Both the position numbers and the translations under genes were made by a program. DNA of 64,000 nucleotides from Xanthobacter aminoxidans. Its GTDB lineage: Bacteria; Pseudomonadota; Alphaproteobacteria; Rhizobiales; Xanthobacteraceae. Under the pieces are notes generated by a model. The model did not search any database. It was given only the letters and a program-made list of their open reading frames with translations, and was not told the origin of the DNA. Of the stretch, positions 1-6,912 are shown piece after piece; positions within the stretch are counted from its first letter, which is position 1; every line of letters starts with the position of its first letter. The DNA lies in NCBI RefSeq assembly GCF_023571765.1, contig NZ_JAMJXC010000022.1, forward strand, positions 1 to 64,000. The letters are read 5' to 3'.

Positions 1-153
1 GGTGCGACCATCGACACACCCTTTGGCCCGTCCCCCGTCACCGCGCCCCTGCCGGGCTACCACGTCAACGTCCTATGGTGGGGCGCCGAGCCGCCCGACT
101 TCGGCGCGGCTGTGGTGAAGCCGGACACGCCGGCCAGCGTCTTCGCAGCCTGA
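1..153 (+). CDS. Phage tail-associated protein, C-terminal fragment (cut by window edge)
   Basis: Reading frame 1 is open from the first base to a TGA at 151-153 and gives 50 residues ending in DTPASVFAA. The segment YHVNVLWWG resembles the C-termini of small proteins encoded near tail and lysis genes in Rhizobiales prophages; I recall this pattern and could not check it. Codon use matches the following phage genes. The start is outside the window, so function is open. Confidence 0.5.
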   Translation, partial: GATIDTPFGPSPVTAPLPGYHVNVLWWGAEPPDFGAAVVKPDTPASVFAA

Positions 154-218
154 GCTGAAAGCAGAAACATGCCCCCACAAGTCCCGGGCCACTACGATGG
201 CAAGATCTGGCGTCCAGC

Positions 219-473
219 GTGTCGATCTCGGGCAGCGGCACCAATGCCGCTGCCACCGCGACGGTGACGGGTGTGGGGACGCCGGTTGCGCTGACCGGCT
301 TCCCTGGCCCGAACAACATCGTGTTCGGCGGCTATGTCGGGGCGAGCTACCAGTATTCCGCCCCGGAGATCTTCGGCGCGCTGGTCTACAACAGGGCGCT
401 CACGGCGGCAGAGCTGACGCAGGTCCAAGCTCGCATGAGCGCGCTCTTCGCCGCTTACGGCGTGCCCCTCTGA
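219..473 (+). CDS. LamG/concanavalin-like phage tail protein, probably truncated
   Basis: From a GTG at 219 this gives 84 residues. The C-terminal part (VYNRALTAAELTQVQARM) is the typical last strand and helix of LamG/concanavalin A-like jelly-roll domains found in phage tail or virion proteins. A full LamG domain needs about 150-200 residues, so this looks like the end of one. The frame stays open upstream to 159 without a better start. An ATG at 169 opens a different frame of only about 33 codons. The gene may therefore be a remnant joined by deletion or frameshift. It lies just upstream of the endolysin. Confidence 0.5.
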   Translation: MSISGSGTNAAATATVTGVGTPVALTGFPGPNNIVFGGYVGASYQYSAPEIFGALVYNRALTAAELTQVQARMSALFAAYGVPL

Positions 474-553
474 TCCGGGCGCTGTCCCGCACACAACCTG
501 CCATCGGCCGCCTTCGGGCGGCCTTTTCTTTTCCAGCAACCGAGAGGTGCCCC

Positions 554-1741
554 ATGGCACGCAATGTCTACCGTTTCGAGGATCTGCACGACGAGTATGC
601 TCAGAGCTGGGCTGACGTGCAGATCAACAAGAAGGACATGGCGCGCGTCACCGCTGCGGCGAAACTCGTGCTCGCCGGCAAGGCGCAGTACATCGCCGCC
701 GGAACGCCGCGGGGCGTGCCCTGGTGGGTGGTCGGCGTCTGGCACTGGCGCGAAAGCACCTGCGATTTCGCCGGCGTTCTCCACAACGGCGAGAAGATCA
801 TCGGCACCGGCCGCAAGACGAAGCTGAAGCCGGTGGGCCGCGGGCCGTTCGACAGCTGGCCCGAGGCGGCCAATGACGCGCTGCTCATCAAGGGCCTGAA
901 CCCCGGCTCGCCGGTTTGGACCCCGGCGATGTTCCAGTTCCAGTCGGAGCGGTTCAACGGCATGGGGTACCGGATGCGCGGCCTCCCCAGCGCCTACCTG
1001 TACGCCGGCACCAACCTGTATCGGGGCGGCAAGTTCGTTGAAGATGGCGTCTTCGACCGGTCGGTCTGGGACAAGCAGCTCGGCGTGGTCGCCATCGTCA
1101 AGCGTCTCATGGAACTCGACGACAGTGTGCGCTTCGTCGACGAGGCGGATGTCATCGAACACGCGTCCGATGACCGCGTGCTCACCGCCGAGGAAATCGA
1201 CCCGGACGACGGTCTGTCGGAGGATGAGATCAAGGCCATCCAGACGCTGCTGCGGTCCAAGGGCATTCACCGGGTTGGCCTGATCGACGGCAAGTGGGGC
1301 AAGGACACCGTTGGCGCGCTGGCGGCCTTCCAGTCGGCCGCCGGACTGCCGGTTACGGTCACCGTCGACCGCGCCTGGGTGGACAAGACCACCATCGCCG
1401 CGCTTGCGACGGCGCCGCAGTCGGAGGTGGGGGAGGAGCGAGCCAAGACGACCGCCAGCGACCTCCGCAAGGCCGGCGACCCGGTTGCGAAGGCGAGCTT
1501 CCTCAACAAGGTCTATTCGGCTGTCGCCGGCTTCTTCGCCCTGATCTTCGGCGCGGCGCAGGAGAGCGGCACGGCGGTGGGGTACCTGTCGCCGATGCGC
1601 GAGTTCGTCACGGACGTGCCTCCGGTCGTGTGGTTCGGCGCTGTAGCGGCTGTTGCGGCCGTGATCTGGTGGCAGGCCAACCGAACCGAGAGCGCCGCCG
1701 TCGCCAACGTGCGGGACGGTCGCGATGCGGGGCCGGCATGA
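554..1741 (+). CDS. Phage endolysin: lysozyme-like domain, peptidoglycan-binding domain, C-terminal membrane segments
   Basis: 395 residues. The ATG at 554 follows GAGAGG, and phage-lysozyme homology begins at once. The N-terminal domain (about 1-190) has the pattern HWRES, GVLHNGE and GRGPFDSW of the large lysozyme family common in alphaproteobacterial phages; Glu67 in HWRES is the likely catalytic acid. Residues 222-285 fit a PG_binding_1 domain (EIKAIQTLL, DGKWGKDTVGALAAFQ). Two hydrophobic stretches follow (about 318-336 and 357-373). The enzyme probably cleaves peptidoglycan at host lysis. The C-terminal membrane segments suggest it is held at the membrane until released. Its stop overlaps the next start (ATGA). 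Confidence 0.82.
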   Translation: MARNVYRFEDLHDEYAQSWADVQINKKDMARVTAAAKLVLAGKAQYIAAGTPRGVPWWVVGVWHWRESTCDFAGVLHNGEKIIGTGRKTKLKPVGRGPFDSWPEAANDALLIKGLNPGSPVWTPAMFQFQSERFNGMGYRMRGLPSAYLYAGTNLYRGGKFVEDGVFDRSVWDKQLGVVAIVKRLMELDDSVRFVDEADVIEHASDDRVLTAEEIDPDDGLSEDEIKAIQTLLRSKGIHRVGLIDGKWGKDTVGALAAFQSAAGLPVTVTVDRAWVDKTTIAALATAPQSEVGEERAKTTASDLRKAGDPVAKASFLNKVYSAVAGFFALIFGAAQESGTAVGYLSPMREFVTDVPPVVWFGAVAAVAAVIWWQANRTESAAVANVRDGRDAGPA

Positions 1742-1971
1742 GCATCACCATCTCCATCGGCTGGTGGCTGCTGCCGGCCATCATCACCGCCGCGGCCTTC
1801 GGGGCTGCATGGCTTATCGAGAGCCGCGACCGCAAGCGGGCTCCCCGGGGCGGGGATTACAACTTCAGCGGGCTGTGGTCTGGGCTGTTCGCCGGCATCC
1901 TGTACGGCGCGGCGGCGATTGTCTCGCTGATCGCGTGGCTGGTGTGGGCGCTTTTCGGGGGCGCCGCATGA
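1738..1971 (+). CDS. Small phage membrane protein, holin candidate
   Basis: 77 residues with two hydrophobic helices (about 8-26 and 48-73) separated by a basic, charged loop (ESRDRKRAPRGG). The ATG overlaps the endolysin stop as ATGA, so the two are translationally coupled. Size, two transmembrane segments and position directly after the endolysin are what is expected of a class II holin, which would form the membrane lesion at lysis. No family signature was recognised, so the holin role is inferred from context only. Confidence 0.6.
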   Translation: MSITISIGWWLLPAIITAAAFGAAWLIESRDRKRAPRGGDYNFSGLWSGLFAGILYGAAAIVSLIAWLVWALFGGAA

Positions 1972-2369
1972 TCGCCGGCGCCCTCGCCATCCTCTCCAGC
2001 GGCTGGGCTTCAGCCCTCGCCCTCGGCTGGCTCGTGCCGGCCGCTGCGGCGGCGGTGTCCTTCATCGCAACCAAGTTCCTCGGCGGCGACTGGTGGCTGG
2101 CCCTCGTGCTCGCCTCCGGCGCCGCCGGGTTCGTCTTCATCTGGGCGCGCTTCGGCCTCCGGGTCGCGCTCGCCGAGGCCGCGGCCGTCGCCGCCTACGT
2201 CCTCTATTACCTCGGGGAGCGCCACGGCGCCGCCCGTCAGGCTGCCAAGGAGAAAGCCGATGCCGTCCGCCGGGCCGTCGCGCGCGAGCGCACGATCGAA
2301 GAGGTGCGCCACCTTCCTGACGCTGAGCTGCGCCGCCGTGCTCGTCGCTGGGTGCGCGACGACGGGTAG
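1968..2369 (+). CDS. Phage membrane protein, inner-membrane spanin or holin-like
   Basis: 133 residues, starting in an ATGA overlap with the previous gene. Residues 1-85 contain about three hydrophobic segments. Residues 86-133 are a strongly charged helical tail rich in Ala, Arg and Glu. A lipoprotein gene begins inside its 3' end in another frame, which is the Rz/Rz1 arrangement. This makes an i-spanin role plausible, although classical i-spanins have one N-terminal membrane segment and this protein has more. It may be a holin whose tail is shared with the nested gene. Confidence 0.55.
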   Translation: MIAGALAILSSGWASALALGWLVPAAAAAVSFIATKFLGGDWWLALVLASGAAGFVFIWARFGLRVALAEAAAVAAYVLYYLGERHGAARQAAKEKADAVRRAVARERTIEEVRHLPDAELRRRARRWVRDDG

Positions 2370-2574
2370 CGGCACCGCGCCCGTGGTGGACTGCCGCGGG
2401 CGCGAGGCGATCCCCATCACCGAGTGGCAGGCCGACCATGAGGACCCGACGATCCTCGCGCCCAAGGTCGCCCACAACGAGAACCTGGAGCGCGAGTGCG
2501 GCGTTAAGGCTCCAAACCCGAGCGGCCAAGCGAAGGCAAAGGCCGCGGTGAAGAAGAGGGGCGAGCGTGGCTGA
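2260..2574 (+). CDS. Phage lipoprotein, outer-membrane spanin (Rz1-like)
   Basis: 104 residues. The ATG at 2260 lies inside the preceding gene in a different frame and is preceded by AAGGAG at good spacing, which supports this start. The N-terminus is a lipoprotein signal: basic residues (RSKR), a hydrophobic stretch and the lipobox LVAGC with Cys32. The mature part has the pattern D-x-P-T...KVAHNENLERECG, which resembles the DT..T..I..HN..W...C pattern of alphaproteobacterial Rz1-like proteins. It would link to an inner-membrane partner across the periplasm and fuse the membranes in the last step of lysis. The overlap with the upstream gene supports this. Confidence 0.65.
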   Translation: MPSAGPSRASARSKRCATFLTLSCAAVLVAGCATTGSGTAPVVDCRGREAIPITEWQADHEDPTILAPKVAHNENLERECGVKAPNPSGQAKAKAAVKKRGERG

Positions 2575-2929
2575 TCTGCCCCCGGGGCCCGGATCCTTCA
2601 TGGGGCTCGACCCATCCCATCTTCTGGCCGGCGGCATCGGCGGCCTCGTGCGGTCCCTCGCCAACCCTGGAGGATCGGTCATGCGGCATATCTCAACCGC
2701 GATCGTGGGCACCGCAGTGGCAGGCTATGTCACGCCGGTGGCCGCCAGCGTTGCCCAGCGCTACCTCGCTGTTCCCGATGTCCCCGCGGCATCGATGGGC
2801 GGCATGGTCGCGTTTGTCCTTGGGCTCACTGGAATGTCGCTCTGCGACATCCTGCTGAAGTGGGCGAGGCGATGGCGGGATGGACCGCCGCCCCCTTTCC
2901 CGCCCCTGCCGCCTGACACGCTTCAGTGA
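2567..2929 (+). CDS. Phage membrane protein, possible holin
   Basis: 120 residues from a GTG that overlaps the end of the lipoprotein gene. The pattern SHLLAGGIGGLVRSL followed by a hydrophobic segment (AIVGTAVAGYVTPVAASV) and a second one (GMVAFVLGLTGMSLCDILL) resembles small membrane proteins found in lysis regions of Rhizobiales prophages. The C-terminus is basic then proline-rich. It is the last gene of the overlapping lysis run; a strong terminator follows. A holin or lysis-regulator role is inferred from position and topology. Confidence 0.55.
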   Translation: MADLPPGPGSFMGLDPSHLLAGGIGGLVRSLANPGGSVMRHISTAIVGTAVAGYVTPVAASVAQRYLAVPDVPAASMGGMVAFVLGLTGMSLCDILLKWARRWRDGPPPPFPPLPPDTLQ

Positions 2930-2990
2930 ACCGCCGGGGCGCCGGCGGGAGGCGGCTCCGGCCGCCGATCTCCATGGGCGTTCCCAACTG

Positions 2991-3024
2991 GCCCCGCTCT
3001 CCTTCGGGAGGGCGGGGCATTTTT
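2991..3024 (+). terminator. Rho-independent terminator of the phage lysis operon
   Basis: A 12-bp GC-rich stem (GCCCCGCTCTCC / GGAGGGCGGGGC) closed by a TTCG tetraloop is followed by ATTTTT. It lies 60 bases after the last lysis gene and before the oppositely oriented cargo gene. Confidence 0.85.
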
Positions 3025-3031
3025 GGCGTTA

Positions 3032-3550
3032 TCAGGGTTGTTTGAAAATCTTCTTCAGGTCGTCGACCGAAAGTAGATCGTGGTGGCCAATTCCTCGTAG
3101 CCGTCGCAGTGTCTCTCTATGCCGATCGATGCTTGCGCTACTATGCGAGTTCAAAGAACGCCCTTTGAATTCACCAAAGCGATTCATTTCCTCAACGATG
3201 AATGTAGCTACACCGTAGTGGTCGTCATTGTTTCCATCGAAGCCGTCAAACTTGATCCATGACTCATCTCCAACGTCCGCTATCAATGCACCCCGTTCAG
3301 ATTTGCTAAGGCCATCTACCGACCGCTCGATCCTGAGCCATGCGTTCATTATGTCAGTGGTCTCTTTCACCACGGATGGGTCGCAGCTATCCTCTGACAG
3401 CCATCCGTGGTCCCATGTTATCGCCCATTCGTTGTTCGATAGAGCCGCCGATTTGACGAAGGACGGGTCGATTTCTGAATGCCCCCCGACCTTCTCCAAG
3501 ACCTCTGCAAGCATGACGACGATCAGACGCTCGGCTGGAGAAAATTTCAC
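3032..3550 (-). CDS. YfbU family protein
   Basis: 172 residues. I chose the GTG at 3550 because GGAGG stands just upstream and the family starts with KFSPAERLI; a longer upstream frame has no homology. Family features: FSPAERLIVVMLAEVLEKV at the start, a WAITWDHGW region, FDGFDGNNDDHYGVA in the middle, and a GRSLNSHSSAS stretch near the end. YfbU proteins are of unknown molecular function; the E. coli member has been linked to cell-death phenotypes. The gene is visibly richer in A+T than its surroundings and runs opposite to the lysis genes, as expected of a cargo (moron) gene. Confidence 0.85.
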   Translation of the reverse strand: MKFSPAERLIVVMLAEVLEKVGGHSEIDPSFVKSAALSNNEWAITWDHGWLSEDSCDPSVVKETTDIMNAWLRIERSVDGLSKSERGALIADVGDESWIKFDGFDGNNDDHYGVATFIVEEMNRFGEFKGRSLNSHSSASIDRHRETLRRLRGIGHHDLLSVDDLKKIFKQP

Positions 3551-3582
3551 GGAACCCTCCCTGCTGTCTTCGTATGCTGGTA

Positions 3583-3595
3583 CAACTAGCAGTTG
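3583..3595. promoter_or_regulatory. Short inverted repeat upstream of the yfbU-like gene
   Basis: CAACT-AGC-AGTTG is a perfect 5-bp inverted repeat about 33 bases upstream of the GTG start, where an operator could sit. No regulator gene is adjacent, so its role is a guess. Confidence 0.3.
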
Positions 3596-3771
3596 GAATT
3601 CCGGATGGGCAAGGACGGAACAGCGCCGTCCCCGCGTCGGCGCCACATCGAGTGGCGAACAAGACGAGAAGGCCACTCTTGTTCTCATTCCGTTCTCATA
3701 TTATCCAGTTGCCGATGGAAGAGCGGTCCACCATCGAGACGCTTGGGTAGGCCTACACGATCGGCTGGGGC

Positions 3772-4008
3772 GTGCGCATGCGGTGCGCCGCCGGCAAGCA
3801 GATGGGGATGAAGCGGATCCCGGAGTGCGAGTTCAAGACCAACCTCGACATGATGACGCTGGTCGCCACGCGCGGCCGTGACTTCCCGATCGCGCGCCTG
3901 GCAGATCGGCTCCGCTGCCCACGCTGCGGCTCCCGGCGGGTGGCGGTCTTCTTCGACGTGCCGATGGACTTCTCGTCCGTGCGGGCGCTGCCCACCCGCA
4001 GGCTGTAG
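3772..4008 (+). CDS. Small zinc-ribbon-like protein, possibly truncated at the N-terminus
   Basis: 78 residues from GTG 3772. Two pairs of residues could bind zinc: a CPRCGSRR motif near residue 50 and a Cys-containing N-terminal part (RCAAGKQMGMKRIPEC). Proteins with LVATRG.DFP...LADRLRCPRCGSRRV occur beside integrases and in prophages of Rhizobiales; function unknown. The frame continues upstream to an ATG at 3715 with sensible residues (ETLG, AYTIGWGV) but is broken by a TAG at 3748-3750. Either the real start is the GTG, with a weak ribosome site, or the gene has a nonsense mutation. Confidence 0.55.
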   Translation: MRMRCAAGKQMGMKRIPECEFKTNLDMMTLVATRGRDFPIARLADRLRCPRCGSRRVAVFFDVPMDFSSVRALPTRRL

Positions 4009-4009
4009 A

Positions 4010-5266
4010 TCAGCGGCGAGCGCCCTTCAGCAGCTCGGCGGCCGGCGGCAGCCCGTCCAGCAGCAGGTCGGCCCATTCCTGCAGCAGCTCGCGCCGGCGA
4101 TCGAGGTACCGGGCCCGGTTATAGGCGGCCGCCACTTTGTTCTCCGGCACGTGGGCCAGCACCATCTCGATCACCGCGCGGTCGGCCGGCTGCCGCTCGT
4201 TCATGATGGTGGAGAAGGTGGCCCGCCAGCCGTGCGGCACGTGGCGCTGGTTATAGCCGGCCCGGTTCAGCAGGTAGCCCATGGCGTTCTCGCTCATCGG
4301 GCGCGTGGGGAATCGGGCGTTGGGGAACACCATGGGCCCGCGGCCGGTCACGCGGCGGATGGTGTCGATCACCTCCATTGCCTGTCGGGAGAGCGGCACC
4401 AGATGGTCGCGGGATGCGTCGAGCTTATGCTCGACCTTCAGCTTCATCCGCTCGGCCGGCACCTGCCAGACCGGCTCCTTCTCGTCCAAATGCTCGAGCT
4501 CCGTCCACGGCAGGCCCGCGATGACGCCCGGGCGGACGGCGGTCAGCGCGAGGAGCCGCAGCGCAAGCTTCGTCACTGGATGCGCCGGCACGCTCTCGGC
4601 AGCCTTCAGCACCTCGCGGGCCTCCTCGATGGTGACGACTGCCGGCTGGCGCCCGCGGCGGATCGGCTTCAGCGCGCCCATCACCACCAGCACCGGATTG
4701 GTCTCGACCATCCCCATGCCAGCGGCGAAGGTGAACACGGCGGAGATGCGCTGGCAGACACGGTGCGCGGTCTCGATCGCCGGGCGGGCCTCGATCTTCC
4801 GGGCCAGAGACAGAACGTCCTGCGGCCTGAGGTCCGCGATCAGCCGGGAGCCGATGAAGGGGAACACGTCGCGCTCCAGGCTGCCGATCACGTCGGCGGC
4901 GTGGCGCTTCGACCAGATGTCCTTGTTCACATCGAACCATCCGCGGGCGAGCGTCTCGAACCGGTCGTCTGGGTTCTGCCTCTCCCGGCGCTGCGCCTTC
5001 AGTTCCTCGCCCGGGTCGCGCCCGGACTTCAGGTTGGCCTTGGCCTCGTCACGCATCCGGCGGGCCTCGGCGAGGCTCACTGCGGGATATGCTCCGAAGG
5101 AGAGCAGTTTCTCCCGCCCGCGGATCTCATAGCGCATGCGCCACAGGCGCGCACCGGTCGGAGAAACAACGAGATGGAGCCCTCGACCATCGGCCATCTT
5201 CAGCGGGCGGTCACCCGTCGGCTTGGCCGCGCGGACGGCGGCGTCTGTCAGCAGTCCATTTGCCAT
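4010..5266 (-). CDS. int: Tyrosine recombinase/integrase, P4 type (DUF4102 N-terminal domain)
   Basis: 418 residues from the ATG at 5266; homology begins at MANGLLTDAAVRAAKP, so the longer upstream frame is not used. The N-terminal arm-binding domain (about 1-90) has the DGRGLHL and LSFGAYPAVSLAEAR signatures. A core-binding SAM-like domain follows (about 100-190), then the catalytic domain with Arg in LTAVRPG, the HxxR box as HGWR, and the final His and Tyr in LAHVPENKVAAAYNRARY. It catalyses site-specific integration and excision of the element, probably at the adjacent tRNA-Ser. It is transcribed away from the tRNA. Confidence 0.93.
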   Translation of the reverse strand: MANGLLTDAAVRAAKPTGDRPLKMADGRGLHLVVSPTGARLWRMRYEIRGREKLLSFGAYPAVSLAEARRMRDEAKANLKSGRDPGEELKAQRRERQNPDDRFETLARGWFDVNKDIWSKRHAADVIGSLERDVFPFIGSRLIADLRPQDVLSLARKIEARPAIETAHRVCQRISAVFTFAAGMGMVETNPVLVVMGALKPIRRGRQPAVVTIEEAREVLKAAESVPAHPVTKLALRLLALTAVRPGVIAGLPWTELEHLDEKEPVWQVPAERMKLKVEHKLDASRDHLVPLSRQAMEVIDTIRRVTGRGPMVFPNARFPTRPMSENAMGYLLNRAGYNQRHVPHGWRATFSTIMNERQPADRAVIEMVLAHVPENKVAAAYNRARYLDRRRELLQEWADLLLDGLPPAAELLKGARR

Positions 5267-5270
5267 GCGA

Positions 5271-5311
5271 TACCCGGTTTTCTGGGAAACGGGCCGGGTA
5301 TGAAGTACCCG
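5271..5311. promoter_or_regulatory. Inverted repeats in the integrase promoter region
   Basis: TACCCGG at 5271-5277 faces CCGGGTA at 5294-5300, and CGGGTA (5295-5300) faces TACCCG (5306-5311) across 5 bases. Three related half-sites immediately upstream of the integrase start are consistent with an operator for an excisionase/repressor-type regulator or for the integrase itself. Confidence 0.4.
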
Positions 5312-5336
5312 ACTTCGCAAGCATGGAATAATCAGG

Positions 5337-5424
5337 AGTTGGAATGCAATAGGACGCGCACAACCGATGGCGACAGAACGTGTTGGACTGCAAAAGTGAA
5401 AGTTGGAAAGAGTTGGAAGAGTTG
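5337..5424. repeat. Direct repeats AGTTGGAA between integrase and tRNA-Ser
   Basis: AGTTGGAA occurs at 5337-5344, 5401-5408 and 5411-5418, with a partial copy (AGTTG) at 5420. Direct repeats of this size next to an integration site are typical of integrase arm-type binding sites. Spacing of the last copies is 10 bases, about one helical turn. Confidence 0.45.
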
Positions 5425-5427
5425 TAT

Positions 5428-5472
5428 TGGCGGAAGGGGTGGGATTCGAACCCACGGTGGAGTTGCCCCCAC
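5428..5472. other. Probable attachment-site half (host/prophage junction)
   Basis: The 3' part of tRNA-Ser is the likely crossover target, because the integrase lies immediately beyond the tRNA 3' end. The copy here restores an intact tRNA. The second copy should flank the element left of the window, so the exact core cannot be defined from this sequence. Confidence 0.4.
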
Positions 5473-5517
5473 GGCGGTTTTCAAGACCGCTGCCTTAAAC
5501 CACTCGGCCACCCTTCC
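5428..5517 (-). tRNA. tRNA-Ser (anticodon UGA)
   Basis: On the minus strand the gene starts GGAAGGGTGGCCGAGTGG and ends CCCTTCC-G-CCA, so the 7-bp acceptor stem pairs fully and the CCA end is encoded. The anticodon stem GCGGT/ACCGC closes the loop CTTGAAA, giving anticodon UGA, and the T loop is GGTTCGAATCC. A long variable arm between the anticodon and T arms confirms a class II serine tRNA. Length is 90 bases with CCA. It reads serine UCA-type codons. The gene is intact although it flanks the integrase. Confidence 0.95.
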
Positions 5518-5868
5518 AGGCCCGCTCGCGGGGCGGACGCTTGATGGTCCCATCTAGAACACGTGCGCGGGCGCGTCGAGAGGGGTGGGCGCGGGAGGAG
5601 GGGACAGGGGGCGCGAGACGGCCTGCGGGGCGCCCGACAAGGCTGTCCAAGGTATCATGATGGGCGGCAATATTGCCGTTTGTTAACCATGGCCGCAGCT
5701 GCGCCCCATTTTTGCCGTCATTGGACCCCCTGTTGACGGAATCTGCCGGGGTCCATGCCGATCGCGGCACGGTGCGTTCTGTCTCTGCCGGCGGCAGCAA
5801 AAGCGGGGAACCGGGCACGGATGATGACGGGATCGGCGAGGACGCAGCGGAACAGGATCGGTCACCTC
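5518..5868. other. Intergenic region between tRNA-Ser and rlpA
   Basis: About 350 bases. It must hold the tRNA-Ser promoter (minus strand) and the rlpA promoter (plus strand). The only clear structure is the 14-base palindrome CGGCAATATTGCCG at 5665-5678, followed by TTTGTTAA, which could be an operator or a weak hairpin. No additional gene is supported; part of this stretch belongs to possible longer rlpA starts. Confidence 0.45.
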
Positions 5869-6729
5869 ATGCGCGCCGTCACCGGCGCGGGGGCAGCGCC
5901 ATCCATCCGGGGCGTGCGAACCGTGGCCGTTCTCTCCTCCCTGATCGCCATCGCCGGCTGCGGCTCGGTCGAATCCCTCGGCAGCAAGATCGATCCCATC
6001 TGGGGCGTCTCCACCAGCCCGCGCGTGGTTGCGGAGGGTGATCCCGTGCCGCGCGGCGGCGGCAACTACAAGGTGGGCAAGCCCTACACCATCGGCGGGC
6101 GCACCTATGTGCCGGCCGAGAACCCCAATTACATGGCCGAGGGCACGGCCTCCTGGTACGGCAAGGATTTCCACGGCCGCAAGACCGCCAATGGCGAGAT
6201 CTTCGACATGGGCTCCATCTCCGCCGCCCACAAGACGCTGCCCATGCCGTCCTATGTGCGGGTCACGAACCTGTCCAACGACCGCTCCATCGTGGTGCGC
6301 ATCAACAATCGCGGACCCTATGTGGGCGATCGCCTGATCGACGTCTCCTACAAGACCGCCGAGCTGCTCGGCTTCGCCCAGAAGGGCATGACCAAGGTCC
6401 GCGTGCAGTATCTCGGCCGCGCGCCGCTGGATGACGACGACGACATTAAGCTCGCTTCCACCCTGCGCACCGACGGCACCCCGGCGGACCTGATCGAGGG
6501 CTCTCCGGTGCGCGTCGCCTCCGCAAAGCCGTTCGTGCCGGAAGGCCCGCCGCTGCGTCGTGTCGCCGCTTCGGCGCCGCCGTCGGACGAGGCGCCGGTG
6601 CCGCCGTCGCGGCCCTATGATCTCGGCCAGACCAGCGGTTCGGGCCAGGTGGTGGCCAGCGCGGGCTGGTCGCAGGGCGCCGCGCCCGTCTCCGGCCTCG
6701 GTTTCGCCGGGGTGCCGGGAGAGCGCTGA
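5869..6729 (+). CDS. rlpA: Septal ring lytic transglycosylase RlpA family lipoprotein
   Basis: 286 residues from ATG 5869, chosen because a lipoprotein signal follows directly (VAVLSSLIAIAGC, Cys about residue 31); ATGs at 5755 and 5821 are alternatives. The double-psi beta-barrel domain spans roughly residues 85-185, with the signatures EGTASWYGKDFHGRKTANGE, MPSYVRVTN and VRINNRGPYVGDRLIDVS. RlpA proteins cleave glycan strands lacking stem peptides at the division septum. The C-terminus is Pro/Ala-rich and has no SPOR domain, which many other RlpA proteins carry. The next gene, a DacF-like protein, also concerns the cell wall. Confidence 0.88.
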   Translation: MRAVTGAGAAPSIRGVRTVAVLSSLIAIAGCGSVESLGSKIDPIWGVSTSPRVVAEGDPVPRGGGNYKVGKPYTIGGRTYVPAENPNYMAEGTASWYGKDFHGRKTANGEIFDMGSISAAHKTLPMPSYVRVTNLSNDRSIVVRINNRGPYVGDRLIDVSYKTAELLGFAQKGMTKVRVQYLGRAPLDDDDDIKLASTLRTDGTPADLIEGSPVRVASAKPFVPEGPPLRRVAASAPPSDEAPVPPSRPYDLGQTSGSGQVVASAGWSQGAAPVSGLGFAGVPGER

Positions 6730-6912
6730 GTCTCCGGGCGTTGATCCGGCTCGGCGCACACCCGAGCTGAAGATATCCCCCCAACTCGATTCCCCAAGGG
6801 CTTTACCCGGAGCCGGCGCTTCGCGATGATCCGGCCGAATGGGACGTCGTGCCCCGAAGCCGCGCCGCGGCAGGGAGCGGCGCCGTCCGCGTGCCGTATC
6901 CGGTGGAGCCAG

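Larger units (their letters stand above)
1..5427. mobile_element. Prophage, partial (one end only)
   Basis: This block holds phage-type genes: tail-protein fragments, a lysozyme-type endolysin, a set of small overlapping membrane proteins typical of lysis modules, cargo genes and a tyrosine integrase. It ends beside tRNA-Ser. The integrase is transcribed away from the tRNA, and the tRNA 3' end points into the element, the usual arrangement for tRNA-targeting integrases. The left end lies outside the window, so neither size nor completeness can be judged. No capsid or terminase genes are visible here. Confidence 0.85.

Noticed and set aside
3878-5557. 559-residue plus ORF over the integrase and tRNA
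   Set aside because: Opposite to the integrase and runs through the tRNA; no domain.
5665-5678. Terminator at the palindrome CGGCAATATTGCCG
   Set aside because: It is short and followed by only TTTGTT, and no plus-strand gene ends there; kept only as part of an intergenic note.
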